NCBI GenBank assembly: GCA_902558835.1
Contig: CACEFK010000005.1
Location: forward strand, 1-64,000
Direction of reading: 5' to 3'
From: an uncultured Pelagibacteraceae bacterium
GTDB taxonomy: Bacteria > Pseudomonadota > Alphaproteobacteria > Pelagibacterales > Pelagibacteraceae
Length of the DNA stretch: 64,000 nucleotides
A model generated the notes under the pieces. The model searched no databases. It was not told the DNA's origin and was given only the letters and a program-made list of their open reading frames with translations. Shown piece after piece: positions 18,163 through 27,368 of the stretch. The translations under genes and the position numbers were made by a program. The number at the start of each line of letters is the position of its first letter. The first letter of the stretch is position 1.

Positions 18163-18936
18163 ATGGAAATTAATATAAATTGCGATTTAGGGGAAAAATC
18201 AAAACATCATTCAAATAAGTATGATCCAGATTTACTAGAAATAGTTAATTCTGCAAATGTTGCATGCGGTTATCATGCAGGTGATTATGAGTCGATGAAT
18301 CAAGTAGTTCAAATTTCAAAAAAAAATGGTGTTAGTATTGGAGCGCATCCATCATTTAATGACCCTGAAAATTTTGGAAGGCAAAGAATGAATCTTCCAC
18401 CTAATGAGGTAAGGCAATTGATTATTGATCAATATGAAATTCTTCAAAAAATTGCTCAAGATCATGGAGAGAATGTTACTCACATTAAACCACACGGTGC
18501 TTTAAATAATATGGCTTGTGAGGATATAGATTTAGCTACTACTTTAGCAAAAGCTATAAACGAGATTAGTAAAGATTTAATTTATTTGGTTCCTACAGGA
18601 TCTAAAATGGAAGAAGCGGCCAAAAAACTAAACATGCGAATAGCTTGTGAAATATTTGCTGACAGAAATTATGAAGATGATGGGAATTTAGTTTCTAGAA
18701 AAAAACCACATGCTCTTATTACTGATCCAGAGGAAGCTAAAAAACACGTATTAAATATGGTTAAAAATCAGTCACTTAATTGTCACAGTGGAAAGCAGAT
18801 ACCTTGTGAAATAGACTCTGTGTGCATACATGGGGATAATGAAAGTTCATTGTCTACCGCAAAATCAATTAGGGAAAATTTAGTAGAAAATGGGCTGCAA
18901 TTAAAACCACTTAACCAAATGAAAAAATTTATATGA
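18163..18936 (+). CDS. pxpA: 5-oxoprolinase subunit A (LamB/YcsF family)
   Basis: A 257-aa LamB/YcsF protein. I choose the ATG at 18163 because MEININCDLGE is the usual family N-terminus; an upstream in-frame ATG at 18139 would add eight unusual residues and come within 3 bp of the divergent pxpB start. Hallmarks are SANVACGYHAGDYESM, GVSIGAHPSFNDPENFGR near 68, THIKPHGALNNMA near 115 and EIFADRNYEDDGNLVSRK near 165. It supplies the metal-binding catalytic part of the ATP-dependent 5-oxoprolinase with PxpB and PxpC. The following TPR gene overlaps its stop by 4 nt. Confidence 0.93.
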   Translation: MEININCDLGEKSKHHSNKYDPDLLEIVNSANVACGYHAGDYESMNQVVQISKKNGVSIGAHPSFNDPENFGRQRMNLPPNEVRQLIIDQYEILQKIAQDHGENVTHIKPHGALNNMACEDIDLATTLAKAINEISKDLIYLVPTGSKMEEAAKKLNMRIACEIFADRNYEDDGNLVSRKKPHALITDPEEAKKHVLNMVKNQSLNCHSGKQIPCEIDSVCIHGDNESSLSTAKSIRENLVENGLQLKPLNQMKKFI

Positions 18937-19418
18937 TCAAGAAAACTTTTTATTCATTTTTGTTTTTAGTTTTACTATCAACAAATTCATATTCCGCAGG
19001 ATCAGACAGTAATAGTAAAGTAAAATCAGATTATACTCAGGCTGTTACTTTAATTAAAGCGGCTAAAAAATATGAAAAAAAAGGGAAAATAGAAAAAGCC
19101 AACAAACGATATGAAAAAGCTCAGGCCTTATTAATTAAATCAAACAAAAAAAAACCACTCCAAGCAGATACTTTAAACTATCTTGGTTTTACAACTAGGA
19201 AACTTGGAGATTTTGAAAATGGAGAAAAGTATTATCTTTTAGGTTTAGAAATTGATCCAAATCACGTGGGTATAAATGAATATTTAGGTGAATTATACGT
19301 TGTTACAAATAGATTAGATTTAGCGAAAGAAAGATTAAAAGTATTAGAAAGTTGTAATTGTGAAGAGTATAATGAATTAAAAGAAATTATAGAAGGCACA
19401 AAGAAATCTAAATATTAA
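18933..19418 (+). CDS. Exported TPR-repeat protein
   Basis: A 161-aa protein with a cleavable signal peptide (KKTFYSFLFLVLLSTNSYSA) followed by a Lys-rich linker and two to three tetratricopeptide repeats (ADTLNYLGFTTRKLGDFENG, HVGINEYLGELYVVTNRLDL). It is predicted to be periplasmic. The start overlaps the pxpA stop by 4 nt (ATGA). It carries no enzymatic domain and probably serves as a protein-interaction module; the partner is unknown. Confidence 0.8.
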   Translation: MIKKTFYSFLFLVLLSTNSYSAGSDSNSKVKSDYTQAVTLIKAAKKYEKKGKIEKANKRYEKAQALLIKSNKKKPLQADTLNYLGFTTRKLGDFENGEKYYLLGLEIDPNHVGINEYLGELYVVTNRLDLAKERLKVLESCNCEEYNELKEIIEGTKKSKY

Positions 19419-19423
19419 AAATC

Positions 19424-20035
19424 TTGATTGAAGAACTCATAATTTTAACAAATATAATTTTTATCACGATTATATTAACAGCAGACAATGCTGTAATTGT
19501 TGGATCAATTGCTTCAAATTTTGTTCCAAAAAATAGAAAACAAATAATTCTTTGGGGTGTGATTGGAGCCTTTGTTTTTAAAATCTTTTTTGCAATTTTT
19601 GCGACTTTTTTATTTGAATTTTATTTCATAAAGATTTTAGGTGGTTTGTTATTAATTTGGATTGTTAATGATTTAAGGAAAGATTTATTAGACATTAAAA
19701 AGGTAAAACCCACTACAAAAAAAAGTAAAGAACCTTCTTACATAAGTAGTATTGGAAAAGTTTTGTTTGCAGATATCATGATTAGTTTTGATAACGTTAT
19801 TGGCGTTGTAGCTGCAGCAAAAGGTTATTTTGGATTTATGATATTTGGACTTGTTTTATCAGTAGTTCTTACTGGTGCATTAGCAACATATATGGCTAAT
19901 TATATACAAAGACATATTTGGATAGCTTATGTTGGTTTAATTTTTATCTTAATCGTAGGTCTACAATTAGTAATTGGCGGATTAGTTGATCTTGAAATAC
20001 TAAAAATTAATGAAGAATTTAAAAAATACTTTTAA
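19424..20035 (+). CDS. TerC-family integral membrane protein (YjbE-like)
   Basis: A 203-aa protein with about six to seven hydrophobic helices. The two TerC acidic motifs are visible: LTADNAVIVGSIAS near residue 18 and ISFDNVIGVVAAAKG near 118, the Asp-Asn pairs typical of the family that includes Mn exporters such as Bacillus YjbE/MeeY. Metal export is therefore plausible. Translation appears to start at TTG, as no ATG or GTG gives the first helix. It follows the TPR gene by 5 nt and converges on panB, whose stop is adjacent. Confidence 0.85.
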   Translation: MIEELIILTNIIFITIILTADNAVIVGSIASNFVPKNRKQIILWGVIGAFVFKIFFAIFATFLFEFYFIKILGGLLLIWIVNDLRKDLLDIKKVKPTTKKSKEPSYISSIGKVLFADIMISFDNVIGVVAAAKGYFGFMIFGLVLSVVLTGALATYMANYIQRHIWIAYVGLIFILIVGLQLVIGGLVDLEILKINEEFKKYF

Positions 20036-20809
20036 TTAAAAAGAATTTCTTTTATTAGGAAATTTAATTTTTCTAACTTCTTTTGAATAATTAGAAACAG
20101 CTTTAGAAATATCCTTTCTAATATTTGCATATTTTTTTACAAACTTATAATTCATTGGATTTAGACCAATTAAATCATCAAAAACTAATATTTGACCATC
20201 ACAATATTTAGAAGCTCCAATCCCTATTGTTGGCACTGTAATATTTTGACTAACAAGTTTTGCTAAAGTAGTCTCAACACATTCTAAAACAATAGAAAAT
20301 ACTCCAGCTTTTTCTAACAATTGCGAGTCTCTTAGAATGTGATCTCTCTCTAGCTTTTTTTTGCCTTTAAATTTAAAAGTTTTATCTGACTGAGGAAGTA
20401 GCCCTAAATGGCCCATAACTGGAATTTTATTTTTAACTAAAGTTTTAATTGTTTCGTAAATTTTTTTTCCACCTTCTAATTTTACACCGTCACATTTAGT
20501 TTTTTTCATTATTTGTTTTGCATTTTTTAAAGCATCTTTAGAAGTTCGATAGGTGTTATGTGGCATATCAACAATCATTAAACTTTTTTTTATACCCATT
20601 CTCACACTTTTAGAGTGTTCAATCATAGTACTCAAAGTTACTTCTCTTGTAGATTTATAATTGTATAAAACAGATCCAAGAGAATCTCCAACGAGTATAA
20701 TATCGCAATGATTATCTAAAATTGATGCTACGTTTTTTGAGTAAGCAGTTAAACTTACAATTTTTTGTTTATTTTTTTTTTTAATTAAATCTAAAATTTT
20801 TTTTTTCAT
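20036..20809 (-). CDS. panB: 3-methyl-2-oxobutanoate hydroxymethyltransferase
   Basis: A 257-aa PanB that adds a hydroxymethyl group from methylene-THF to ketoisovalerate, the first step of pantothenate synthesis. Evidence: VSLTAYSKNVASILD at the N-terminus, DIILVGDSLGSVLYNYKST near 35, the catalytic-region GVKLEGGKK near 108, PVMGHLGLLPQS near 130 and TIGIGASKYCDGQILV near 195. Length is typical. panC is not in the window. It is 4 nt from the glyoxalase gene upstream and on the same strand. Confidence 0.95.
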   Translation of the reverse strand: MKKKILDLIKKKNKQKIVSLTAYSKNVASILDNHCDIILVGDSLGSVLYNYKSTREVTLSTMIEHSKSVRMGIKKSLMIVDMPHNTYRTSKDALKNAKQIMKKTKCDGVKLEGGKKIYETIKTLVKNKIPVMGHLGLLPQSDKTFKFKGKKKLERDHILRDSQLLEKAGVFSIVLECVETTLAKLVSQNITVPTIGIGASKYCDGQILVFDDLIGLNPMNYKFVKKYANIRKDISKAVSNYSKEVRKIKFPNKRNSF

Positions 20810-20813
20810 CGAC

Positions 20814-21233
20814 TTACCAAGAGCCGGTATTTTCCATTGAAGCCCAAGGTTCTTTAGGTTCTAGATTTCCCTCTTGAAGTATTTCAATTGAGATTTTGTC
20901 TGGTGATCTAACAAAAGCCATATGACCATCTCTTGGAGGTCTACTAATAGTATAACCCATGTCCATTAATCTTTGGCAAGTTTCATAAATATTATCTACT
21001 CTATAGGCAAGATGGCCAAAATTTCTTGAACCTTCTCCAAGCTCATCACCATCCCAATTATAAGTTAATTCTATTTCTGCTTTTTCATCATTTGGTGCAG
21101 CAAGAAAAATTAATGTGAATCTTCCTTTTTCATTTTCCATTCTTCTTGTTTCTTTAAGTCCAAGACCTTCACAAAAAAATTTGAGAGATGCATCAACATC
21201 GCTAATTCTAATCATTGTATGTAAATATTTCAT
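20814..21233 (-). CDS. gloA: Lactoylglutathione lyase (glyoxalase I)
   Basis: A 139-aa VOC-fold metalloenzyme that converts the methylglyoxal-glutathione hemithioacetal to lactoylglutathione. The four metal ligands of E. coli GloA are conserved: His5 (KYLHTMIRI), Glu55 (AEIELTYNWD), His74 (NFGHLAYRV) and Glu117 (KISIEILQEG). Length fits the short bacterial, typically Ni/Co-activated, class. It detoxifies methylglyoxal in the cytoplasm and is followed by panB. Confidence 0.93.
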   Translation of the reverse strand: MKYLHTMIRISDVDASLKFFCEGLGLKETRRMENEKGRFTLIFLAAPNDEKAEIELTYNWDGDELGEGSRNFGHLAYRVDNIYETCQRLMDMGYTISRPPRDGHMAFVRSPDKISIEILQEGNLEPKEPWASMENTGSW

Positions 21234-21286
21234 AAAATTATTAATTACATTTATAAATTTTAATCAATAAAAAAATTGAATTTTTT

Positions 21287-21922
21287 TTAAAAATATCCGT
21301 AGTTTTCCATTGTAGATTTATTAATTTCATCAAAAATTCCCATTATTTCTTTTGAGAAAATTTGTTCATTGTTATTTTTAAGTCGAATATACCTTCCGTC
21401 ATTTTTAGCTAAACTCTCCCTAGATGGTATACTCTTTTTAATAATATCTTTTTTCAAAAATTCGCTCAGGCTTATCAAAACTGGATTTAGATCCTTTAAC
21501 ATGCTTTCATACTTAATTAACAAAGTATCTGATCTTAATGTTGGATTCCAAGAATTTACATGATCACTCCAAGTGCCAAATCTATGCTTTCCTTTAATCA
21601 CATCTTCAATTGAGATTTTTTTGTTCCAAAAATTCCATAAACTATGCGCCGAAAATCTACCATCTCTTATAATATAAATGGCTTTACTTGTATCTTTGTT
21701 CAGCTCATGAGTTTTTACCAATGGTAAAGCACCATTAGGAAAATGAACGATTCCTTTTTGTGAATGCTCAATATGACCAACTTCATTTTGTACCTTTTCG
21801 TTTCCTTTAAAATCAGAGAAATAGAAACTAGCACTTTTTAAATTAAAACAATGGTTTAAAATTGTTCTTAATAAAGTGTTTCCACTACGTGGATAGGAAG
21901 CTAACCAAATTTTTTTCATCAC
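21287..21922 (-). CDS. Sulfotransferase domain protein
   Basis: A 211-aa protein with the PAPS-binding loop of sulfotransferases near the N-terminus (WLASYPRSGNTLLR), the second signature IYIIRDGRFSAHSLWNFW near 83, and a C-terminal RYIRLKNNNEQIF segment. It probably moves a sulfuryl group from PAPS to a hydroxyl or amine acceptor that cannot be identified here. The start has two consecutive Met codons. It lies 3 nt beyond the guaA stop on the same strand and could ride on the gua transcript. Confidence 0.8.
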   Translation of the reverse strand: MMKKIWLASYPRSGNTLLRTILNHCFNLKSASFYFSDFKGNEKVQNEVGHIEHSQKGIVHFPNGALPLVKTHELNKDTSKAIYIIRDGRFSAHSLWNFWNKKISIEDVIKGKHRFGTWSDHVNSWNPTLRSDTLLIKYESMLKDLNPVLISLSEFLKKDIIKKSIPSRESLAKNDGRYIRLKNNNEQIFSKEIMGIFDEINKSTMENYGYF

Positions 21923-21925
21923 ACA

Positions 21926-23488
21926 TTACTCTAATTCAATAGTACTAGGTGGTTTTGAAGTTACATCATAAACAACTCTATTAATACCCCGTATGCTATT
22001 TACTATTTTATTTGATATCGATTGCATAAAAGACTTTTTAAATTCGTAATAATCAGCTGTCATTCCATCTTCAGATGTAATTGCTCTTAATAAACATAAA
22101 TATTCATAAGTTCGATTATCTCCCATTACTCCTACAGTTTTAACTGGCAGCAATGCTGCATATGCTTGCCAAATTTTATGATAAAGACCGTGATCTTTTA
22201 AGCCTTGAATAAAATAATAATCAGCTTCTTTTAAAATTTTAATTTTTTCATTAGTTATAATCCCTGGCATTCTAATCGCCAAGCCTGGTCCAGGAAAAGG
22301 GTGTCTTGAAATAATTTCTTTACTTAAATTTAACTCTAATCCTAATTTTCTTACCTCATCCTTAAATAAGAATTTTAGTGGTTCTACTAATTTTAAATTC
22401 ATTTTTTTTGGTAGGCCACCAACATTATGATGTGATTTAATTTTAGAAGTTTGGCTACCAGTAACAGATTTACTTTCAATTAAATCTGGATAAAGAGTTC
22501 CTTGAGCTAAAAATTTAACATTTTTGATTTTCTTAGCATACCGCTCAAATATTTTGATAAATAAATTGCCGATTATTTTTCTTTTTTTCTCTGGATCAGA
22601 AACATTTTTTAATTTTTTTAAGAATTCCTTTTCAGCATTTACATAAATTAAATTCATTTTTAAACGCTTCTTAAAAGTTTGAACTACTTGTGCTTCCTCA
22701 TTTTTTCTTAAAAGGCCAGTGTTTACAAAAATACAATAAAGTTTTTTACCAATAGCTTTATTCAGCAATTGAGCGACTACGCTACTATCCACACCTCCTG
22801 ATAAAGCACAAATAACTTTGTTATCACCAACTTGTTTTCTAACATCTTTAATAAGCTGATTTTTTTGATCCCTAGAAGACCAATTTCTTTTAATTTTACA
22901 AATTAAAAAAATGAAATTACTTATTAATTTTTTTCCATTCTCTGTATGAGTTACTTCAGGATGAAATTGTACTCCATAATATTTTTTAATTTTATTTTCA
23001 ACAATTGCAAATTTTGAATTAGTGCTTGATGCAACAACCTTAAAATTCTTAGGAAGTTTTGAAACTTGATCAGCATGGCTCATCCAAACTTGTTTAGATT
23101 TTTTATTTTGAAAAAAATTAGTTGTTAAAAGACTGTTATTTTTTTTATAAACATTAGCTAGGCCAAATTCTCTATGTTTTGATTGTTTTACCCTACCACC
23201 GTTAAGTTTTGATAAAATTTGATGTCCAAAACATATTCCAAGTACTGGTAGATCAAGTTGTAAAATTTTTTTATCAAACGAATACTTATTTATTTGATAA
23301 ACATTTAATGGACCTCCAGATAATACTATTCCTTTAATACTGTTATTTATATCTTTTAGTTTTATTTTTTTGTGACTAACTATTTCTGAAAACACACCTA
23401 ATTCTCTTACTCTTCTTGCAATTAATTGAGTAAATTGAGAACCAAAATCTATTATTAAGATTTTGTTAAGATTTTGATCAAGACTCAT
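21926..23488 (-). CDS. guaA: GMP synthase (glutamine-hydrolysing)
   Basis: A 520-aa two-domain enzyme making GMP from XMP. The class I glutamine amidotransferase domain has its nucleophile in [10 protein letters not shown] near residue 83 and [10 protein letters not shown] near 175. The ATP pyrophosphatase domain carries the P-loop [15 protein letters not shown] near 230, and the dimerisation domain follows ([15 protein letters not shown]-terminus [11 protein letters not shown]). Its start overlaps the end of the TPR gene by 11 nt, and guaB lies just upstream, so guaB-TPR-guaA form one purine operon. Confidence 0.97.
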   Translation of the reverse strand: MSLDQNLNKILIIDFGSQFTQLIARRVRELGVFSEIVSHKKIKLKDINNSIKGIVLSGGPLNVYQINKYSFDKKILQLDLPVLGICFGHQILSKLNGGRVKQSKHREFGLANVYKKNNSLLTTNFFQNKKSKQVWMSHADQVSKLPKNFKVVASSTNSKFAIVENKIKKYYGVQFHPEVTHTENGKKLISNFIFLICKIKRNWSSRDQKNQLIKDVRKQVGDNKVICALSGGVDSSVVAQLLNKAIGKKLYCIFVNTGLLRKNEEAQVVQTFKKRLKMNLIYVNAEKEFLKKLKNVSDPEKKRKIIGNLFIKIFERYAKKIKNVKFLAQGTLYPDLIESKSVTGSQTSKIKSHHNVGGLPKKMNLKLVEPLKFLFKDEVRKLGLELNLSKEIISRHPFPGPGLAIRMPGIITNEKIKILKEADYYFIQGLKDHGLYHKIWQAYAALLPVKTVGVMGDNRTYEYLCLLRAITSEDGMTADYYEFKKSFMQSISNKIVNSIRGINRVVYDVTSKPPSTIELE

Positions 23489-23919
23489 TATTTTCAGGTT
23501 CTATATTTTTTAATGACTCTTGAATATCTTTGTTTTCATCACATAAATTTTTGCAAACTTTTACAAACTTATCTGAAAGATCTTTGACTTTTTCATAATT
23601 AGATTTTTTTAAAGCAATTTTCATTAACATTAATAAAGCTTCTTCGTTATCAGGCTCAATTAAAAGTGTCGTTTCTAAATTGTATTCTTCTTTTCTTTGA
23701 TTTTCTTCTTGGTTATAAATTTTTGCTAAATATAAATATGAGTTTGCATCTTTTGGATTAAAAACAATATTTCTCTCAAATAGAAAACGCGCATCTTCAT
23801 ATTTTTCTTTTTTAAATAATTCTAAAGCTTCATTAAAAAAATTTTCTTTACTAAAAGAAGTGCTATTAAAAGAAGCAGTTAAAAGTATTAATCCTATTAA
23901 TTTTAAAAAATTTGCTCAT
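23478..23919 (-). CDS. Small exported TPR protein between guaB and guaA; start codon separated by a 1-nt frameshift
   Basis: A 145-codon open frame on the minus strand runs without stop into the start of guaA. It reads as a signal-peptide-like stretch ([19 protein letters not shown]) followed by TPR helices ([39 protein letters not shown]) and an acidic tail ending NIEPENNES. The frame has no usable start: a TGA lies directly upstream and the first Met is deep inside. An ATG at 23919, in the TAATG junction with the guaB stop, encodes MSKFF in another frame. Removing one T from the T6 run at 23910-23905 joins them as MSKFLKLIG, giving 146 aa. It may be a sequencing or assembly indel, a strain-specific mutation, or slippage. 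Confidence 0.7.
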
Positions 23920-24995
23920 TAATATTTACTATCATTTTTTACTACATCTACATTATGAACCATACTTTCATAAAATCCAGCTTTTGTAATTTTCACAAAT
24001 TGTGGTTTATTTCTTAATTTAATGATTGTTTTTGATCCAAGATAGCCCATAGAAGATTTCAATCCACCAATTAATTTATAAATAATACTCCCAACATCTC
24101 CTTTATATTTTACGAAACCTTCAACACCTTCAGGCACATATTTTGAGGAGTCTTTTTGTTTTTTTTGAAAGTACCTATCAGCCGACCCTTTGTTCATAGC
24201 TCCAACAGAACCCATACCTCTAAAACTTTTGAAAAGCTGTCCATTTTTTTTTATTAATTTTCCTGGGGTTTCGTTTGTACCTGCAAATAATGAACCTATC
24301 ATTACAGCATCTGCTCCTGCAGCAAAAGCTTTTGCTAAATCACCAGAATATTTTATTCCCCCATCTGAAATTATTTTAACATTTTTATTCTTTAAACCAT
24401 TTCTTACAGCTAAAATTGCGCTTAATTGAGGAACCCCTATTCCAGCAACTAATCTTGTTGTGCAAATAGAACCTGGCCCTATACCAATTTTAATTATATC
24501 CACTCCTAACTTTATTAGGAATTTTGCAGCTTCTGGTGTTGCAATATTTCCTGCGCACAAAGCAATTTTGTTAGTTTTTATTTTTTTTATATATTTGATT
24601 ATTTCGGCAACTTTCTTTGTATGGCCATGTGCTGTGTCTACTACGATTAAATCTACACCTTCTTTAATTATTTCTTTAGCTCTAATAAATTCATTCGGTG
24701 CTGCACCTACAGCTGCTCCAACAATTAGTTTTTGTTTTTTTACTTTTTTTATCTCTGATAATTGTTTTTTTATATCAAGGTTTCTGTGAATTACTCCAAT
24801 TCCACCAGCCTTAGCTACAGCTATTGCCATTCTGCTTTCTGTAACCGTATCCATTGCAGATGATAAAAGTGGAATTTTAAGTTTCAAATGCTTTGTTAAA
24901 GATACGCTAGTGTCTGCATCAGAAGGTAAGATTTCTGAATACTTTGGAGCTAATGTAACATCATCAAAGGTAAGTGCTTCTTTTATGGGAACCAT
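23919..24995 (-). CDS. guaB: IMP dehydrogenase lacking the CBS domains
   Basis: Catalyses NAD-dependent oxidation of IMP to XMP, the committed step to GMP. At 358 aa it is far shorter than the usual roughly 490. The barrel is complete: [16 protein letters not shown] at the start, [15 protein letters not shown] near 45, DTAHGH near 120, catalytic Cys178 in GPGSICTTR, and flap Arg274-Tyr275 in SADRYF. The missing part is the CBS (Bateman) module normally inserted after the GVIHRN strand; here [17 protein letters not shown] runs directly into KLIVGAAVG near residue 90. CBS-mediated purine nucleotide control should therefore be absent. It is the first gene of guaB-TPR-guaA. Confidence 0.95.
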   Translation of the reverse strand: MVPIKEALTFDDVTLAPKYSEILPSDADTSVSLTKHLKLKIPLLSSAMDTVTESRMAIAVAKAGGIGVIHRNLDIKKQLSEIKKVKKQKLIVGAAVGAAPNEFIRAKEIIKEGVDLIVVDTAHGHTKKVAEIIKYIKKIKTNKIALCAGNIATPEAAKFLIKLGVDIIKIGIGPGSICTTRLVAGIGVPQLSAILAVRNGLKNKNVKIISDGGIKYSGDLAKAFAAGADAVMIGSLFAGTNETPGKLIKKNGQLFKSFRGMGSVGAMNKGSADRYFQKKQKDSSKYVPEGVEGFVKYKGDVGSIIYKLIGGLKSSMGYLGSKTIIKLRNKPQFVKITKAGFYESMVHNVDVVKNDSKY

Positions 24996-25032
24996 GATCT
25001 TTTATATACGATTCCTTTTAAATTAAAAGTCT

Positions 25033-25644
25033 CTATCTGATTTTTCTACAAATTATAAAACTTTCTTTTGAATCTTTTCTGCTAGATTTTGGTTTAAAAA
25101 CCTTAACTTCTTTAAAATATTTTTTTCCCTCTGCGACGATTTCGTTAAATGTTCCTCCCATAAAAATTTTTGAAATAAAATATCCATTTTCTTTCATTAA
25201 ATCTTTAGCAAAAAACATTGCCTCTTTACACAGTTCTCCAGTTTGTATTGAATCTATATTTTTAATCCCGGTTGTATCTACGGCCATATCAGACATTACG
25301 ACATCAACTTTGCCGTTTATATTTTTTTTAATTTCTTCTTGAGTTTTTTCTTCAGTAAAATCTCCTTGGATTTGAACACTATTACCTATGGGTTCCATTT
25401 TTTTTAAATCTATAGATATCAATTTTCCACTTTTAGCTGCTTTAAGAGCATATTGTGACCAGCTACCTGGAGCTGCGCCGATATCAATTACTGATAATCC
25501 ACCTTTAAAAATTTTAAATTTTTCATCAATTTCAATTAATTTGTAAGCTGATCTAGCGCGATACCCATCTACTTTAGATTGTCTCACATAGATATCCCTA
25601 CGCTGCTTGTTAACCCAGTTCTTGGATATTTTATTTTTTTTCAA
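25033..25644 (-). CDS. rlmE: 23S rRNA (uridine-2'-O)-methyltransferase RlmE
   Basis: A 203-aa FtsJ/RrmJ-type SAM methyltransferase that methylates the 2'-OH of U2552 in 23S rRNA. The catalytic tetrad is in place: the RSAYKLIEID Lys near residue 32, the Asp of SDMAVDTTG near 120, the Lys of GYFISKIFMGG near 160 and the Glu of SKESFIICR near the end. The SAM motif is VIDIGAAPGSWSQYAL near 54. The common rlmE neighbours ftsH/ppx are absent; it follows a glycosyltransferase gene with no gap. Confidence 0.95.
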   Translation of the reverse strand: MKKNKISKNWVNKQRRDIYVRQSKVDGYRARSAYKLIEIDEKFKIFKGGLSVIDIGAAPGSWSQYALKAAKSGKLISIDLKKMEPIGNSVQIQGDFTEEKTQEEIKKNINGKVDVVMSDMAVDTTGIKNIDSIQTGELCKEAMFFAKDLMKENGYFISKIFMGGTFNEIVAEGKKYFKEVKVFKPKSSRKDSKESFIICRKIR

Positions 25645-26556
25645 TTAATTATTAAATCTTAAACTTTTATTTAAAATTTTACCTGTAAGAGTTTGAATAT
25701 CTATCTTAATACTCTTGTTAAGTCTCATATCTTCTTTATCTTTCCAGATACCAGCAGCTAAATGCATAATTCCAATTTTATAGTTAGGTAAATAAGGCTC
25801 TACCCATGTATCTTTATCCTCATCAAATTTTGGCAAAAGGTTACTAGTGATCCAATTGCAGTTTAAAGGAAGAAATTCAGTTTCGACATTATCAACATAA
25901 ACAGACATATTCATCGCTAATTGTTCAGAGCCAAATATTTCTCCACCTTTAAGTGTTTGCTTTAAATTTTCCTGCCATGAATTCCAGCAGGTTGAATTTT
26001 TTTCCAAAGAAAAAACACCAATATTGATATGAGGAGAAAAGGCTAACTTTCTAGCTTTTTCTAAACTAATATTGGATTTAATTGCGTGTTTAAAATTTTG
26101 AGATTTAATAATTGCTAGTTTTCCGAAAACCCAATTTACTCTAGAAGTAATCTTGTAACCTGGTCCGATAGTTTGTGTAATTCCTAATTTACCATTTTCA
26201 CAAGCTTTAAAATAAAGCTCAACTGATTGCCAATCATTGACCCAAGCATCACAATCAATCCATAAATATTTTTCATAGTTTGGAAAATATTTAGGTAAAA
26301 AAGCCCTAGATACTTGGCTCTTTAACCATTCGCGTCCTTTAATTTTATTATCTGGAACTTTTATATCCCATTCTGCTGATTTTATTTCATCTACTTTTGA
26401 TGATAATTCAGTCTTTTGATCATCTGATAAACCAGCATCTAAAATACATATTGCTAATTCAGAGCTCTCTTTAAATCTTTTTATAGAGTCTATTAGCTCA
26501 TTTAATAAAGGGAAATAATTTGAATCAGCTAATGATACAATGACATTTTTTTTCAT
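25645..26556 (-). CDS. Glycosyltransferase-like protein (GT-A fold, GT8-like)
   Basis: A 303-aa protein starting VSLADSNYFPLLNELIDSI, with a DxD-type metal/nucleotide-sugar motif in KYLWIDCDAWVNDW near residue 96 and later HINIGVFSLEKN and IMHLAAGIW segments, as in GT8-like glycosyltransferases. It has no signal peptide or membrane span, so it would act on the cytoplasmic face. Donor and acceptor are unknown. Its start overlaps the pssA stop by 1 nt and it abuts rlmE, so it is embedded in the psd-pssA transcript; a lipid acceptor is possible but unproven. Confidence 0.65.
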   Translation of the reverse strand: MKKNVIVSLADSNYFPLLNELIDSIKRFKESSELAICILDAGLSDDQKTELSSKVDEIKSAEWDIKVPDNKIKGREWLKSQVSRAFLPKYFPNYEKYLWIDCDAWVNDWQSVELYFKACENGKLGITQTIGPGYKITSRVNWVFGKLAIIKSQNFKHAIKSNISLEKARKLAFSPHINIGVFSLEKNSTCWNSWQENLKQTLKGGEIFGSEQLAMNMSVYVDNVETEFLPLNCNWITSNLLPKFDEDKDTWVEPYLPNYKIGIMHLAAGIWKDKEDMRLNKSIKIDIQTLTGKILNKSLRFNN

Positions 26557-27365
26557 TACAAAATATCTTCGAGATCATCATCTTCATCTTTATAATTCTG
26601 ATCTTCGTTTAGTTTTTTTAATTTTTGATAATGAAAAAAACTAATTGGAAGCATACCTAAGTATATAATTGCACTAATAGATATAACGTTAAATGGATAT
26701 ATTAAGAGTAATCCAAAAAATAAAACTATTCCAAATAAAAGAAAAATGGTTGCTTTTCTTTGAATTACGATTTTTTTAAATGAATAACTTGGAAATTTAC
26801 TGATCAATAATAGAGATGTTGCAATAAAAAAAACTGGAACAACAATGTCATAATTTATATTTATAAAATCGAAGCTTGTAAGACTAAAAATTAATGGAGT
26901 TAGAACTAAGATACCTCCTGCTGGAGATGGAACTCCTTCAAAAAAATTATCTCTCCAAGAAGGTGCTTGATCTGTATTTACGTTGAAACGAGCCAAACGT
27001 AATGCAACACAAATTACATATATTAAACATAACAACCATCCAAATCTTCCAAGTGTATTTAGTTTCCAGAAATACATAATAAATGCTGGGGCTACTCCAA
27101 AACTTATCATATCCGTAAGAGAGTCTAGTTCTTTACCAACTTTTGATGTTCCTTTAATTAATCTTGCTATTCTTCCATCTAATCCATCAATAAGAGCAGC
27201 AAACATAATTGCTATAATTGCAAATTCAAATTTTCCATCTAATGCAAATCTTATTGATGACAAACCTATACAAACCCCAATAAGAGTTAGCATGTTAGGT
27301 AAAATCACTCTTGTGTTAGTCTTTTTATCTGTAACAATTTTTAAATTATTTTTTGGCTGTTCCAT
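26556..27365 (-). CDS. pssA: CDP-diacylglycerol-serine O-phosphatidyltransferase
   Basis: A 269-aa membrane enzyme joining serine to CDP-diacylglycerol to give phosphatidylserine. The CDP-alcohol phosphotransferase signature is complete: DGLDGRIARLIKG followed by GKELDSLTDMISFG near residues 60-93. The rest consists of several hydrophobic helices. It sits 3 nt after psd, which converts the product to phosphatidylethanolamine, so the two form a two-step operon. The acidic C-terminal tail (DQNYKDEDDDLEDIL) is cytoplasmic. Confidence 0.95.
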   Translation of the reverse strand: MEQPKNNLKIVTDKKTNTRVILPNMLTLIGVCIGLSSIRFALDGKFEFAIIAIMFAALIDGLDGRIARLIKGTSKVGKELDSLTDMISFGVAPAFIMYFWKLNTLGRFGWLLCLIYVICVALRLARFNVNTDQAPSWRDNFFEGVPSPAGGILVLTPLIFSLTSFDFININYDIVVPVFFIATSLLLISKFPSYSFKKIVIQRKATIFLLFGIVLFFGLLLIYPFNVISISAIIYLGMLPISFFHYQKLKKLNEDQNYKDEDDDLEDIL

Positions 27366-27368
27366 AAA

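Noticed and set aside
24190-24789. Plus-strand open frames inside guaB, and similar ones inside alaS, gcvP, gcvT and others
   Set aside because: They are shadows of conserved genes on the other strand, without start signals or recognisable domains.
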